Assembly (NCBI GenBank): GCA_945905835.1
Contig: CAMDQJ010000022.1
Span: 1-41,399, forward strand
Source: Asaia bogorensis
Lineage (GTDB): Bacteria; Pseudomonadota; Alphaproteobacteria; Reyranellales; Reyranellaceae
Direction: 5' to 3'
DNA: 41,399 bases
How positions within the stretch are numbered: the first letter of the stretch is position 1; each line of letters starts with the position of its first letter. Of the stretch, positions 8,719-17,085 are shown piece after piece. A program made the translations under genes and the position numbers. The notes beneath the pieces were generated by a model. The model was not told the DNA's origin, searched no databases, and was given only the letters and a program-made list of their open reading frames with translations.

Positions 8719-9687
8719 ATGCGTCTTGGACGTCGGGCGGTGCTGGCTGCGGCTGGAACTTTTGCTTTCACCCCCGGTGCGAGAGCCCAGGATTTCCCGC
8801 GCGGCCCGATCCGCATGGTGATCGCGTTTCCGGCGGGAGGGCCCACCGACGTGGTCGGCCGGTTCGTTGCACATCGCATGTCGGAGCTGCTGGGCCAGCA
8901 GGTCGTCGTCGAGAACAGGTCGGGCGCCTCCGGCAATATCGGTACCGCCAGCGTCGCCGCCGCCAAGCCGGACGGCCAGACCATCCTCTTCACCGCCTCG
9001 ACCACGGCGCTGGTGCCGGCGCTCTACGGTGCGTCGCTGCCCTACGATGCCGCCAAGAGCCTGACGGCGATCGCCTATGTCGCCAGCATGCCGCTGATCC
9101 TCGTCGTGCCGGCGGACGGCCCTAAGACTACTGCCGAGCTGATCGCCCGGCTGCGCAAGGAGCCTAGCAAGTATTCGTACCCCTCGTCGGGCAATGGCGG
9201 GATGATTCATGTCGCCAGCTACCTGTTCGCCAAGCAGGCGGGCGCCGATGTGCTGCACGTGCCTTATCGCGGCTCGGCGCCGGGCATGATGGACACGATC
9301 GCCGGCCGGCATGCCTTCCAGATCGACACGCTGGGCACCAGCAAGGGATTCATCGAGTCCGGCAAGTTGCGCGTTCTGGGCGTCGGCACGGAAAAGAGGA
9401 TGCCGGCTTTGCCCGACGTGCCGACGGTCGAGGAGAGCGCCGGCTTTCCCTACGCGATCAACACCTGGTACGTGGCCTTCGCGCCGGCCGGAACGCCGGC
9501 GCCGATTATCGACAAGCTCAACGCCGTCATGAACCAGGCGCTGAAGCATCCCGACATGCTGGTGAAATCGAAGGAGCTGGCGATCGACTGGATCGAGTCG
9601 ACGCCGGCACAGGCGCAGAAATTCTTCGATGACCAGCGCGCCTTCTGGGATCCCATCGTCAAGGAATCAGGCGCCAAGGCCGAGTAG
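8719..9687 (+). CDS. Bug-family (TctC-like) periplasmic receptor, orphan
   Basis: This 322-residue periplasmic binding protein belongs to the tripartite tricarboxylate transporter receptor family. A cleavable signal with a twin-arginine-like start (MRLGRRAVLAAAGTFAF...ARAQ) is followed by PIRMVIAFPAGGPTDVVGRF, the standard first strand and anion-binding loop. Later come GQQVVVENRSGASGNIGT and VPYRGSAPGM. The start ATG at 8719 is preferred because AGGG precedes it; ATGs at 8680 and 8695 would spoil the signal peptide. No tctA/tctB genes are adjacent, so it is an orphan receptor, as is common where this family is expanded. The ligand is probably a carboxylate but is not specified by the sequence. 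Confidence 0.87.
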   Translation: MRLGRRAVLAAAGTFAFTPGARAQDFPRGPIRMVIAFPAGGPTDVVGRFVAHRMSELLGQQVVVENRSGASGNIGTASVAAAKPDGQTILFTASTTALVPALYGASLPYDAAKSLTAIAYVASMPLILVVPADGPKTTAELIARLRKEPSKYSYPSSGNGGMIHVASYLFAKQAGADVLHVPYRGSAPGMMDTIAGRHAFQIDTLGTSKGFIESGKLRVLGVGTEKRMPALPDVPTVEESAGFPYAINTWYVAFAPAGTPAPIIDKLNAVMNQALKHPDMLVKSKELAIDWIESTPAQAQKFFDDQRAFWDPIVKESGAKAE

Positions 9688-9691
9688 ACAG

Positions 9692-10711
9692 CTAGCCGCC
9701 GCGCTTGCTGCCCCACAGCTCGGCCAGCTCCGGCCGCGTGCGTTCGGCGTCGGCGCCCGAGGGCAGGGCGGCTCGCTTGTCGTCGATCCAGGCAACGATG
9801 TCCTTGGCTACGACCGGTCCTTCCTTGTCACGCAGCAGCATGTGATAGCCGTCGCGATAGAAACCGAGATGCGAATCGGGACGCCGCGGCATCAGGGCGA
9901 TCGCCGAGCGCACCGGGTCCTGGGGTATGAGGCGGTCGCCCAGCCCGTGCAGCATGAGGTAGGGCTTGGCGATGTGGGGCGCTGCCTTCTTGGCTGCATC
10001 CATCGCCTCGACCAGGCCATAGCCGAGATCGACGCGGGGATAGCGCAGGATCATCGGGTCCTTGCGCAGCTTTTCCATGGTGCGGGGATTGTCGGTCGGC
10101 TGGAAGTCGATCGAGGTCGGGCCGACCGGCAGCCAGGGCACGACATGGGCGAAGAAGGCGAGACCGCCGGTCGCCACCGGACCCAGCGTGTCGCGCGAGC
10201 GCAAGGCCGTGGCCAGCAGGATCAGCCCGTCGACATCGGCGCCCTGATCGGCGGCCACCAGCGCAAGCGCGCCGCCCATACTTTCGCCGGCGAGGTAGAA
10301 CGGTACGCCGGGATGGCGTGCCCGCACCAGACGCGCCACCGCCAAGATATCACCGGCCAGGGTCTGCGTGCCGGCCCAGCGGCCGCGCGTCGGACTCGCG
10401 CCAAAGCCGCGCTGGTCCCAGGCGTAGGTGGTGATGCCCGCGGCCGCCCAGATCTCGGCCGGCTCCTCCCAGGCGTTGCGATAGTCACCGAAGCCGTGCA
10501 CGCCCAGGATCACGGCCCGCGGCGCCCCGTTGGCGGCGGGCCAGACGGCGAAGGGCAGGCTGGTGCCGTCGGCGGCGACATAGCGGCCATCCTCGAGCGC
10601 CGGCGCCCGCACCGTCTCGCCCGCCGGAATCACGGTGGGCGCGCAAGATGCGAGCATGACCGCGCCGAGCAGCGCTGCTAGTATCCGACGATAGTTATTG
10701 GACAAGGGCAT
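9692..10711 (-). CDS. Alpha/beta hydrolase lipoprotein (monoacylglycerol lipase-like)
   Basis: This 339-residue protein has a lipoprotein signal peptide ending in a lipobox (MLASC, about residues 19-23), so it is probably anchored in a membrane facing the periplasm. The hydrolase domain shows the oxyanion region [12 protein letters not shown] and the nucleophile elbow GESMGGA. The acid region lies around HGLGDRLIP and the catalytic histidine in DGYHMLLRD. The order and spacing fit serine-aspartate-histidine lysophospholipase/monoglyceride lipases (Hydrolase_4). The start at 10711 gives the complete signal peptide. It is divergent from the zinc-finger gene at 10724, leaving only 12 bases between the two starts, so both promoters must overlap coding sequence. 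Confidence 0.85.
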   Translation of the reverse strand: MPLSNNYRRILAALLGAVMLASCAPTVIPAGETVRAPALEDGRYVAADGTSLPFAVWPAANGAPRAVILGVHGFGDYRNAWEEPAEIWAAAGITTYAWDQRGFGASPTRGRWAGTQTLAGDILAVARLVRARHPGVPFYLAGESMGGALALVAADQGADVDGLILLATALRSRDTLGPVATGGLAFFAHVVPWLPVGPTSIDFQPTDNPRTMEKLRKDPMILRYPRVDLGYGLVEAMDAAKKAAPHIAKPYLMLHGLGDRLIPQDPVRSAIALMPRRPDSHLGFYRDGYHMLLRDKEGPVVAKDIVAWIDDKRAALPSGADAERTRPELAELWGSKRGG

Positions 10712-10723
10712 CAGGAGACAGAC

Positions 10724-10915
10724 GTGACCGAACCGTTCGAGACCATCACCGTCGAGTCGGATCGCGTCGCCTGCGACGGTGGCGGCGGCGGCGGCGCGCT
10801 GGGACATCCCAAAGTGTATCTCAATCTCGGGCCCGAGGGGCGGGTCGAATGCCCCTATTGCAGCCGTCTCTACGTCCTGCGCGAAGGCGCCCATGTAGAC
10901 GCTCACGCGCATTGA
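10724..10915 (+). CDS. CHCC zinc-finger protein (zf-CHCC family)
   Basis: This 63-residue protein has the motif [21 protein letters not shown] followed by [12 protein letters not shown]. The single Cys, His, then CPYC pair is the zinc ligand pattern of the zf-CHCC family, whose mitochondrial relative is the complex I subunit NDUFS6. The start is GTG at 10724, with AGGAG seven bases upstream. Six consecutive glycines replace the usual shorter glycine run. The function in bacteria is uncertain. It lies just upstream of a MaoC-like gene, and the two are probably co-transcribed. Confidence 0.85.
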   Translation: MTEPFETITVESDRVACDGGGGGGALGHPKVYLNLGPEGRVECPYCSRLYVLREGAHVDAHAH

Positions 10916-10925
10916 GGCGACTACC

Positions 10926-11384
10926 ATGAAGCAACTCGGCGAAGGCTGGAACTGGAAGGAGCTCAAGCTTGGGGACTGCTACGTTACCTATGGGCGCACC
11001 ATTTTCGAGGCCGACCTCCTCAATTTCGTGACGCTTTGCGGCTTTTCCGAGGAGCTGTTCACCAACAAGGAATACATAAAATCGCACGCGCCGATGCGCG
11101 GCGGTCATCCGGTTCCCGGCGCGCTGGTCTATTCCTTCGCCGAGGGGCTGGTGATCCCCACCACGCTGCAGGGCTCAGGCCTGGCCTTCCTGTCGATGGG
11201 TTTCGACATCAAGGGCCCGACCTATGTGAACGACACGATCCATGTCGAGATCGAGGTCAGCGAGATCAAGCCGACCTCCAAGGATCCCAGCCGCGCGCTG
11301 GTGCGCACCACGAATGTCGTGAAGAACCAGAAGGGCGAGACCGTGCAGGTCTATACGCCGCTGCGCATGATGCAGGGCCGCTAG
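10926..11384 (+). CDS. MaoC-like hotdog-fold acyl dehydratase
   Basis: This 152-residue protein belongs to the MaoC/hydratase 2 group of hotdog proteins. It has the N-terminal GWNWKELKLGDCYVTYGRTIFEADLLNFVTLCG, in which the DLLNF region matches the substrate-binding helix. The C-terminal strands read FDIKGPTYVNDTIHVEIEVSEIKPTSKDPSRALV. The likely role is hydration of an enoyl-CoA. The catalytic Asp-His pair of classical MaoC proteins is not obvious, because the central helix reads HAPMRGGHPVPGALVYSF. Ten bases separate it from the zinc-finger gene and two from the following crotonase, so this is one operon for acyl-CoA metabolism. Confidence 0.82.
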   Translation: MKQLGEGWNWKELKLGDCYVTYGRTIFEADLLNFVTLCGFSEELFTNKEYIKSHAPMRGGHPVPGALVYSFAEGLVIPTTLQGSGLAFLSMGFDIKGPTYVNDTIHVEIEVSEIKPTSKDPSRALVRTTNVVKNQKGETVQVYTPLRMMQGR

Positions 11385-11386
11385 GG

Positions 11387-12153
11387 ATGGCCGCCGAGGG
11401 GGCCAAGGTCGCGGTCGAAAAAGAAGGACCGGTCACGATCGTGTCGATCGACCGCTTCGCCGAGGCGCGTAACGCCGTCGATCCCGAAACCGCGATCCTG
11501 CTGCGCGAGGCCTTCTTCGCCTTCGACCGCGACGAGGCGCAGTCCGTGGCCATCCTGCCCGGCCGCGACGGCACCTTCTGCGCCGGCTACGATCTAAAGG
11601 TCGCGGCTGGCCGTACTGAGCCCGCGCTGCACGATGTCAATGGCCCCGGTCCGATGGGCCCGACGCGCCATCTGCTGTCCAAGCCGGTGGATCGCCGCCG
11701 TCGAAGGCTATGCCGTGGCCGGCGGGCTGGAACTGGCGCTGTGGTGCGACATGCGCGTGGCCTCGGCCACCGCAAAGTTCGGCGTGTTCTGCCGGCGCTG
11801 GGGCGTGCCGCTGATCGACGGCGGCACGGTCCGTTTGCCGCGCCTGATCGGCCAGAGCCGCGCACTCGACATGATCCTGACCGGCCTTCGCCTGGGGCCT
11901 CGCCAACCGGCTGGTACCGGCGGGACAGGCGCTCGCCGAGGCCAAGGAGCTGGCCCTGCAGCTCACCAAATTTCCACAGACCTGCCTGCGTTCCGACCGC
12001 CGCTCGGCCTATGAGCAATGGGGCCTCGACTTCCCCGCAGCGCTTGGCAACGAGGCCAGGCTCGGCATGCCGGCGCTGCAGGCTGAATCGCGCTCCGGCG
12101 CGGCACGCTTCGCTGCCGGCAAGGGCCGCGGCGGCAGCTTCGGGAACATCTGA
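11387..12153 (+). pseudogene. Enoyl-CoA hydratase/isomerase family gene, two frameshifts
   Basis: The protein starts well (GPVTIVSIDRFAEARNAVDP, then DGTFCAGYDLK for the oxyanion hole). Near 11690 an extra G moves the homologous sequence to a second frame, where IAAVEGYAVAGGLELALWCDMRVA and FCRRWGVPLIDGG follow. Near 11885-11900 the expected segment after MILTG is shortened and the frame changes again, giving WGLANRLVPAGQALAEAKEL through GKGRGGSFGNI and the stop at 12153. As given it cannot make a full-length enzyme. It keeps the crotonase first catalytic glutamate (GGLELA) that the paralogue at 15932-16711 lacks. Assembly error is possible for the single-base shift but less so for the missing segment. 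Confidence 0.75.
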
Positions 12154-12154
12154 C

Positions 12155-12403
12155 ATGGCCTTCGACAAGGATCCGCTCGACGTCGCCCTCGACATCAAGC
12201 GCCATTTCGCCAAGGTCGCCGCCAGTCGCGAGCGACAGCCGGTGGAGAACATCGGCTATCTGCTGGGCGCCATCATCTGGTGGCTGGTCGTTTTCGTCGC
12301 GCTTTTCCTCGTCGGCGTGGCGTGGCTGCCGGCGGCGATCGCGGCGGGCGTACTGTGCTGGTTCTGGCCGATCTTGCTGCAGCTGCGCCTGATCCGCCGA
12401 TGA
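12155..12403 (+). CDS. Small membrane protein of unknown function
   Basis: This 82-residue protein has a charged cytoplasmic N-terminus (MAFDKDPLDVALDIKRHFAKV) and two hydrophobic helices at about residues 38-55 and 58-77, ending LRLIRR. The start is one base after the stop of the disrupted crotonase. Its own stop overlaps the start of the PhyH gene (ATGA at 12400-12403), so it is part of the same transcription unit. I recognise no family. Confidence 0.65.
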   Translation: MAFDKDPLDVALDIKRHFAKVAASRERQPVENIGYLLGAIIWWLVVFVALFLVGVAWLPAAIAAGVLCWFWPILLQLRLIRR

Positions 12404-13209
12404 CGCTGCTGACCGGCGAGGAGATCGCGCAATACCGCGCCGACGGCGCCGTCTGCTTGCGCAATGCCTTTGCCATGGAGTGGATCGAGCGGCTGCGCAT
12501 GGCGGTCGATGCCGACATGGCCAACCCCGGTCCGATGGTGCGGCTCAACACGCCGCAGGGTGCACCCGGGCTCTTCTTCGTCGATTTCCAGCTCTGGCAG
12601 CGTCATGCCGGCGCCCGCGCCTTCGTCTACGACTCGCCCGCCAAGGAGATCGCCGCGTGGCTGATGGGCAGCCGCGAGGTCGTCTACTACCACGATCATC
12701 TGCTGGTGAAGGAGCCGGGCACGCAGGAGCGCACGCCCTGGCATCACGACCAGCCCTACTATCCGATCGACGGCGAGCAGATCGTCTCGCTGTGGCTGCC
12801 GCTCGACCCGGTCGATCGCGCGACCTGCGTGCAGTACGTCAAAGGCTCGCATCGCTGGGGCCGCTGGTTCCAGCCCAAGTTCTTCAAGCAGGGGGGTGTC
12901 GATCTCGCCGTGCAGGACCCACGCTTCGAGCCGCTGCCCGATCTCGACGCCGAGCGCCTCGCCCATGAATTCCTCGCCTGGGACATGGTGCCGGGCGACG
13001 TCATCGCCTTCCACGCGCTGACGCTGCACGGCGCCCCGGGCAATCTCTCCACCACCCGCCGCCGCCGCGCCTGGGCGACACGCTGGTGCGGCGACGATGC
13101 ACGTTACGCCGCGCGCGTCGGCCAGATCTCGCCGCCGATCGACGGACATGGGTTGAAGCCGGGCGACCGGCTGGCATGCGAAACTTTTCCTAGGGTGTGG
13201 CCCGGTTGA
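12400..13209 (+). CDS. Phytanoyl-CoA dioxygenase (PhyH) family protein
   Basis: This 269-residue Fe(II)/2-oxoglutarate-dependent oxygenase begins TGEEIAQYRADGAVCLRNAF, the usual PhyH opening. The metal-binding His-X-Asp is in WHHDQPYY near residues 113-115, and the distal histidine is in LTLHGAPGN near residue 208. An arginine for 2-oxoglutarate follows in the RRRRAWATRW block. It is encoded with a four-base overlap after the small membrane protein. The substrate is unknown; PhyH family members hydroxylate acyl-CoAs or various small molecules. Its stop lies inside the next gene's start region, so coupling continues. Confidence 0.87.
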   Translation: MTLLTGEEIAQYRADGAVCLRNAFAMEWIERLRMAVDADMANPGPMVRLNTPQGAPGLFFVDFQLWQRHAGARAFVYDSPAKEIAAWLMGSREVVYYHDHLLVKEPGTQERTPWHHDQPYYPIDGEQIVSLWLPLDPVDRATCVQYVKGSHRWGRWFQPKFFKQGGVDLAVQDPRFEPLPDLDAERLAHEFLAWDMVPGDVIAFHALTLHGAPGNLSTTRRRRAWATRWCGDDARYAARVGQISPPIDGHGLKPGDRLACETFPRVWPG

Positions 13210-14897
13210 GTCCGCGAGAATGCGTCGCCGCCTGGGCCGTAGCCTTTTTGCTCGCGCTCACCTTGATGGCGGCCGATGTGCTGGGACTCGTGGGCGGCGG
13301 CGCGGTCCCCTATGCCAACGGCGTAGGCTGCGACGTCTGGTTCTACTTCAGCCTGGTGCTGTCGCCCGAGAGCGTGGCGGCAATGACGCCGTCCGACTCA
13401 CGTTTCATGACACGGCCGCTTTATTTCGCGCCGGTCCATCTCTTGAAGTCGTTGCTGCCGGCGATCGACATCAATGTCCTGAGCTTCCTGCTCTTCCTGC
13501 CGCTGGCGACGGCGGCGCTCTATGCCGGATTGCGCTCGATGTTCGCCCCGCCCAGCGCGGCACTGGGCGCCGTGTTGGTCGGTTCGACGTCGCTCCTGAT
13601 CACCGTGATGTCCTCGACCTTCGCGACCGTGGCCTCTGCGGCCTATAGCAACGTCATGCTCGCTTGCCTCATGTGGGGCGGGCGACTGGCGAGCCCGCGC
13701 CTGGCGCGGAGCGACCTGCTGTTCGCGGCCGCCGGCGTCTTCTTCGTCTTCGCCGCCAACGCTCACCTTATGGCGATCAAGTTCAACTTCCTCTACGTGC
13801 TGTTTGCCGTGCCGATTCATCTGCTGTCCAGGCCCTATGGGCCGGCGGTCACCGTGGTCGGGCGTGCGGCCGGCCTGTTTCTCGTCGGCATGGTCGTGGG
13901 CATCGCCGCCACCCTGTCGCTATCCGGCGCGCTCGGCCTCGGGTTTTTCATGCCCTACCGGCAGATCGAGGTCGCGCTCCGGGGCATTGCCGACGTCCAT
14001 TCCGCGCATTGGCTCCATGAGACGCATGCCTTCGTGCTGATGGGTCTCCTGCTGATGCTGTCGCTCTGGGCCGTGAAGCGGTTGCGCTGTCAGTCCGGAC
14101 CCGAAGCCCGGCGTCTCTACCTGCTGCTCGGCATTGCGGCCGCGACATGCCTGTTCAATCTTCACGCCGGCCTGATCGTCGGCGATTATAACCTGGTCCA
14201 CGACTATTTCTATTTCCTGCTCCTTCCCTGCGTCGGACTGACCTTCTGCGCCGCCTTCGCCGACCGCATCGACCGGGCCGGCAAGACGGCCTTTTTGGCG
14301 CTGGGCGCCACGCTGGTTGGCCTCAATCTCCTGATTGCCGTTGTCTACGAGCTGAAAACGCTCCTGGCCTACAAGAACAACTACACCGCCTACGCCGTGC
14401 TGGCCGCGGTGGCGGTGGGTCTGTTCCTCCTGCGCCGCCGGCCGGGCGTTTCCTGGAGTGTCGCTCTGGTTGCGATCGGCCTGCATGTCGCGGCCGACAA
14501 CACGACGCGGGCGCATTACCTGTCGGCGCGCGTCGAGGACCAGGCGGTGGCGCGCACGACCGAGCGCGCTATTGCCTTCATCTTCGCGCATGTCCGGAGC
14601 CAGCCAATCGCCTGGATCGCGGCGGCCGACAATCATCGTCTCGATCTCACGATCTTCCGCGGCCTGCAGCGTTGCGACTATGAGCCGTCCTTTCCCGGGC
14701 GGCTGCCCGACCGGCCGGAAGCGCTGGCGGCGGGCCGCACGCTGATCGTGATCGATGGCGAAGCCCGGCCGGCCAGTCGCATCCAGGAGGCGCTGGCGCC
14801 GCATGGCGTGGGCTTCGAGCCGGTCGCGTCGCGTTACTTCCCGCGCGGCGACGTCGCCAAGGCCGGCGTGCAGATCACCATAGGCACGCTGCGTTAG
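13197..14897 (+). CDS. Polytopic membrane protein with GT-C-like architecture
   Basis: This 566-residue protein has about a dozen hydrophobic helices over residues 10-450 and a soluble C-terminal part of roughly 110 residues. After the first helix comes a long loop containing GVGCDVWFYFSLV and RFMTRPLYFAPVHLL. The arrangement, with an acidic residue in the first extracytoplasmic loop, resembles membrane glycosyltransferases of the GT-C class, but no sequence motif confirms that. The start could be GTG at 13197 or TTG at 13206; both overlap the PhyH gene end. The function is not recognised. Confidence 0.72.
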   Translation: MARLSPRECVAAWAVAFLLALTLMAADVLGLVGGGAVPYANGVGCDVWFYFSLVLSPESVAAMTPSDSRFMTRPLYFAPVHLLKSLLPAIDINVLSFLLFLPLATAALYAGLRSMFAPPSAALGAVLVGSTSLLITVMSSTFATVASAAYSNVMLACLMWGGRLASPRLARSDLLFAAAGVFFVFAANAHLMAIKFNFLYVLFAVPIHLLSRPYGPAVTVVGRAAGLFLVGMVVGIAATLSLSGALGLGFFMPYRQIEVALRGIADVHSAHWLHETHAFVLMGLLLMLSLWAVKRLRCQSGPEARRLYLLLGIAAATCLFNLHAGLIVGDYNLVHDYFYFLLLPCVGLTFCAAFADRIDRAGKTAFLALGATLVGLNLLIAVVYELKTLLAYKNNYTAYAVLAAVAVGLFLLRRRPGVSWSVALVAIGLHVAADNTTRAHYLSARVEDQAVARTTERAIAFIFAHVRSQPIAWIAAADNHRLDLTIFRGLQRCDYEPSFPGRLPDRPEALAAGRTLIVIDGEARPASRIQEALAPHGVGFEPVASRYFPRGDVAKAGVQITIGTLR

Positions 14898-14906
14898 CGG
14901 GAGACG

Positions 14907-15929
14907 CTACGGCACCAGCACGGCCTTACCGACGACGGTGCGCTCCTCGATCAGCTTGAAAGCCTTGACGTAATCGGCGAGGTCGAACTTGCCGGCCACC
15001 ATGGCCTTCAGCTTGCCCTCGGTGAACCAGCGCATCAGTTCCTGCTGCGCGTCCATGACCATGGCGCGGCGCCGGGCGAGCGCTTCGGCTTCCTTGGGCG
15101 ACGGCGCGGTCTTGCCGCCCCAGCCGTTGTAATAGCCGTAGTAGAAGCCGATCACGGTGACGTTCTTGACCAGAAGGATATTGGCCGGGATCTGCGGGAT
15201 GGTGCCGCTGGCGAAGCCCATGGGGATGATGCGGCCCTCGGGCGCCACGCAGCGCATCGAGGCTTCGAAAGCCGAGCCGCCGACGGGATCGTAATGTACG
15301 TCGGCGCCCCGGCCGCCGGTCAGCTCCAGCACCTTGGTGCGGAGATCCTCGGTGCGGTAGTCGATCAGGTGATCGGCGCCGACGGCCTTGGCGGCTAAAA
15401 GCTTGTCGGCGCCGCCGGCGCTGGCGATCACCGTGGCGCCCATGGCCTTGCCGACCTCGATTCCGGTCAGGCCCGAACCGCCGCCCGCGCCATGCACCAG
15501 CAGCACTTCGCCCGGCTGCAGATCGGCCTTCCACTTCAGCGCGCCGTAGGCCGTCGGATAGAGCGTCGGGAAGTTCGTCGCTTCGGCATAGGGCAGCGAA
15601 TCGGGAATCGGCACGGCATTGGCCGCGATGGTGACGCAATACTCGGCGAAGCCGCCGCGGCTGCCGCCGGTGGCGATGCGCTGGCCGACCTTGAGGGATG
15701 TGACACCCTCGCCCAGCGCCACGACCTCGCCCGAGATCTCGTTGCCCGGCACGAAGGGCAGCGGCGGCTTGTTCTGGTGCTTGCCCTGGATGCCCAGCAT
15801 GGCGGCGAAGCTCACGCCCGCCGCACCGACCTTGACCAGAACCTCGCCGGCCTGCGGCGTCGGCTTGGGCACGTCCTCGAGCTTGAGACTCTCAATCGGA
15901 CCATAAGCATGAAGCACCAGTGCACGCAT
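14907..15929 (-). CDS. NADPH:quinone oxidoreductase family protein (MDR superfamily)
   Basis: This 340-residue medium-chain reductase has the N-terminal catalytic domain MRALVLHAYGPIESLKLEDVP and PFVPGNEISGEVVALGEGV. The cofactor domain has HGAGGGSGLTGIEVGKAMGATVIASAGG near residue 145. The zinc-binding cysteine and histidine clusters of alcohol dehydrogenases are absent, which fits the zinc-free quinone oxidoreductase branch. It ends VGKAVLVP as usual. It is two bases downstream of the intact crotonase gene and is probably the last gene of the puuD-led minus-strand unit. Confidence 0.88.
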   Translation of the reverse strand: MRALVLHAYGPIESLKLEDVPKPTPQAGEVLVKVGAAGVSFAAMLGIQGKHQNKPPLPFVPGNEISGEVVALGEGVTSLKVGQRIATGGSRGGFAEYCVTIAANAVPIPDSLPYAEATNFPTLYPTAYGALKWKADLQPGEVLLVHGAGGGSGLTGIEVGKAMGATVIASAGGADKLLAAKAVGADHLIDYRTEDLRTKVLELTGGRGADVHYDPVGGSAFEASMRCVAPEGRIIPMGFASGTIPQIPANILLVKNVTVIGFYYGYYNGWGGKTAPSPKEAEALARRRAMVMDAQQELMRWFTEGKLKAMVAGKFDLADYVKAFKLIEERTVVGKAVLVP

Positions 15930-15931
15930 CT

Positions 15932-16711
15932 CTACCCCGTGAATTTTCCGTGGCGGCCTTCGCCCTGGGCGAAGCGCGCCGCGCCGCTCTGCGATTCCTT
16001 GCGCCGGGCGGCCAGCGACAGTTCCATCTCGCGCTGGATCGCGGCCTGCTGGTCGCGGTCGAAGCTCTCGTAGGCCGATTGCCGATCCGACGTCATGGCG
16101 ATGGGCGGAAAGCCCGCGATCTGACGCGCAAGTTTCTCTGCCTCAACCCGCGTCGTGCCGCGCGCCACCTTGCGCGTGGCGAGGCCAATGGCGATCGCCT
16201 CGTCGGCACCGACGGCGCGGCCGGTCAGCAGCATGTCGAGCGCGCGGCCCTGGCCCACGATGCGCGGCAGGCGCACGGTCGTGCCATCGCTCATCGGCAC
16301 GCCCCAGCGCCGCGAGAACACGCCGAAGGTCGCCGTCTCGTCGACGATGCGGATGTCGCAGAACAGCGCCACGCCCAGCCCGCCGGCGCAGGCATGGCCC
16401 TCGATGGCGGCGATCACCGGTTTTGTGAGCGGTGCGCGCAACGGGCCGCCTTCGCTACCGGCCCACGGGAAATAGTCCATACCGCCGCCCAACTCCTTGA
16501 GGTCGGCGCCGGCGCAGAAGGCGCCGCCGGCGCCGGTCAGCACGGCCACGCGGGCGACGGCATCGGTTTCGAAGGCCTGCAGCGCATCGGCGAGGCCGTG
16601 CGCCGCGTCGTTGTCGAGCGCGTTCTTGGCCTTCGGGCGGTTGATGACGATGGTGGTCACAGGGTCGTCGCGGTCGACGAGGATCTTTCCCGAAGCGAGC
16701 GAGACGGTCAT
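15932..16711 (-). CDS. Crotonase-fold protein (enoyl-CoA hydratase/isomerase family)
   Basis: This 259-residue intact crotonase has VTTIVINRPKAKNALD at the N-terminus and the oxyanion-hole segment GAFCAGADLKELGGG near residues 63-77. The helix GHACAGGLGVALFCDIRI is followed by FGVFSRRWGVPMSDGTT. The two glutamates used by crotonase for hydration are replaced here (GLGVAL instead of G-E-L-A, and SRRWG in the second position), so hydratase activity is doubtful; another crotonase-fold reaction is possible. It overlaps the upstream gene by four bases. The broken paralogue at 11387-12153 is its closest relative in the window. Confidence 0.85.
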   Translation of the reverse strand: MTVSLASGKILVDRDDPVTTIVINRPKAKNALDNDAAHGLADALQAFETDAVARVAVLTGAGGAFCAGADLKELGGGMDYFPWAGSEGGPLRAPLTKPVIAAIEGHACAGGLGVALFCDIRIVDETATFGVFSRRWGVPMSDGTTVRLPRIVGQGRALDMLLTGRAVGADEAIAIGLATRKVARGTTRVEAEKLARQIAGFPPIAMTSDRQSAYESFDRDQQAAIQREMELSLAARRKESQSGAARFAQGEGRHGKFTG

Positions 16712-17085
16712 CGCACGGTCGCGAGCTCGTCTTCCAGCTGGCCATTGGAACGGCGCGGGGTGCGGAAGTACCACCAGTTCTTCGCCGCCGTCCATTTCTC
16801 TTCCTTGGCGGTGCGGCTGCTCCACACGCAGCGCTTGAAGTCCTTGGTCGCCTCGCTGAAGAGCTTGTCGGCGCCGTCGAGCTTGAGCGCATGGTCGCCC
16901 ATCTCCTCGAGGCTGAACATCGGCAGCGCTTCCTCGATCAGTTCGCGCACGTCGACGTCGTTCAGCCAGTTGCCGAGGTCGAAGTTGTAGCCGGTCTTGT
17001 CGAGGTCGGCCGTGAAGCTCGTCCACTGGTCGATTAGCTCGCGCAGCTCCTCGACGTCTGGCGGTCCGGGCGGCGGCGGCTTCAT
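16708..17085 (-). CDS. Acidic protein of unknown function, downstream of toxin-like gene
   Basis: This 125-residue protein starts MKPPPPGPPDVEELRELIDQW. Its first 90 residues are rich in aspartate and glutamate; the C-terminus is more basic (WWYFRTPRRSNGQ). It has no signal peptide or transmembrane segment and I recognise no family. It overlaps both neighbours by four bases (ATGA at each end), so it is translated together with the upstream membrane-anchored nuclease-like protein. Acidic composition and position directly after a possible toxin suggest an immunity role, but that is inference only. Confidence 0.7.
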   Translation of the reverse strand: MKPPPPGPPDVEELRELIDQWTSFTADLDKTGYNFDLGNWLNDVDVRELIEEALPMFSLEEMGDHALKLDGADKLFSEATKDFKRCVWSSRTAKEEKWTAAKNWWYFRTPRRSNGQLEDELATVR

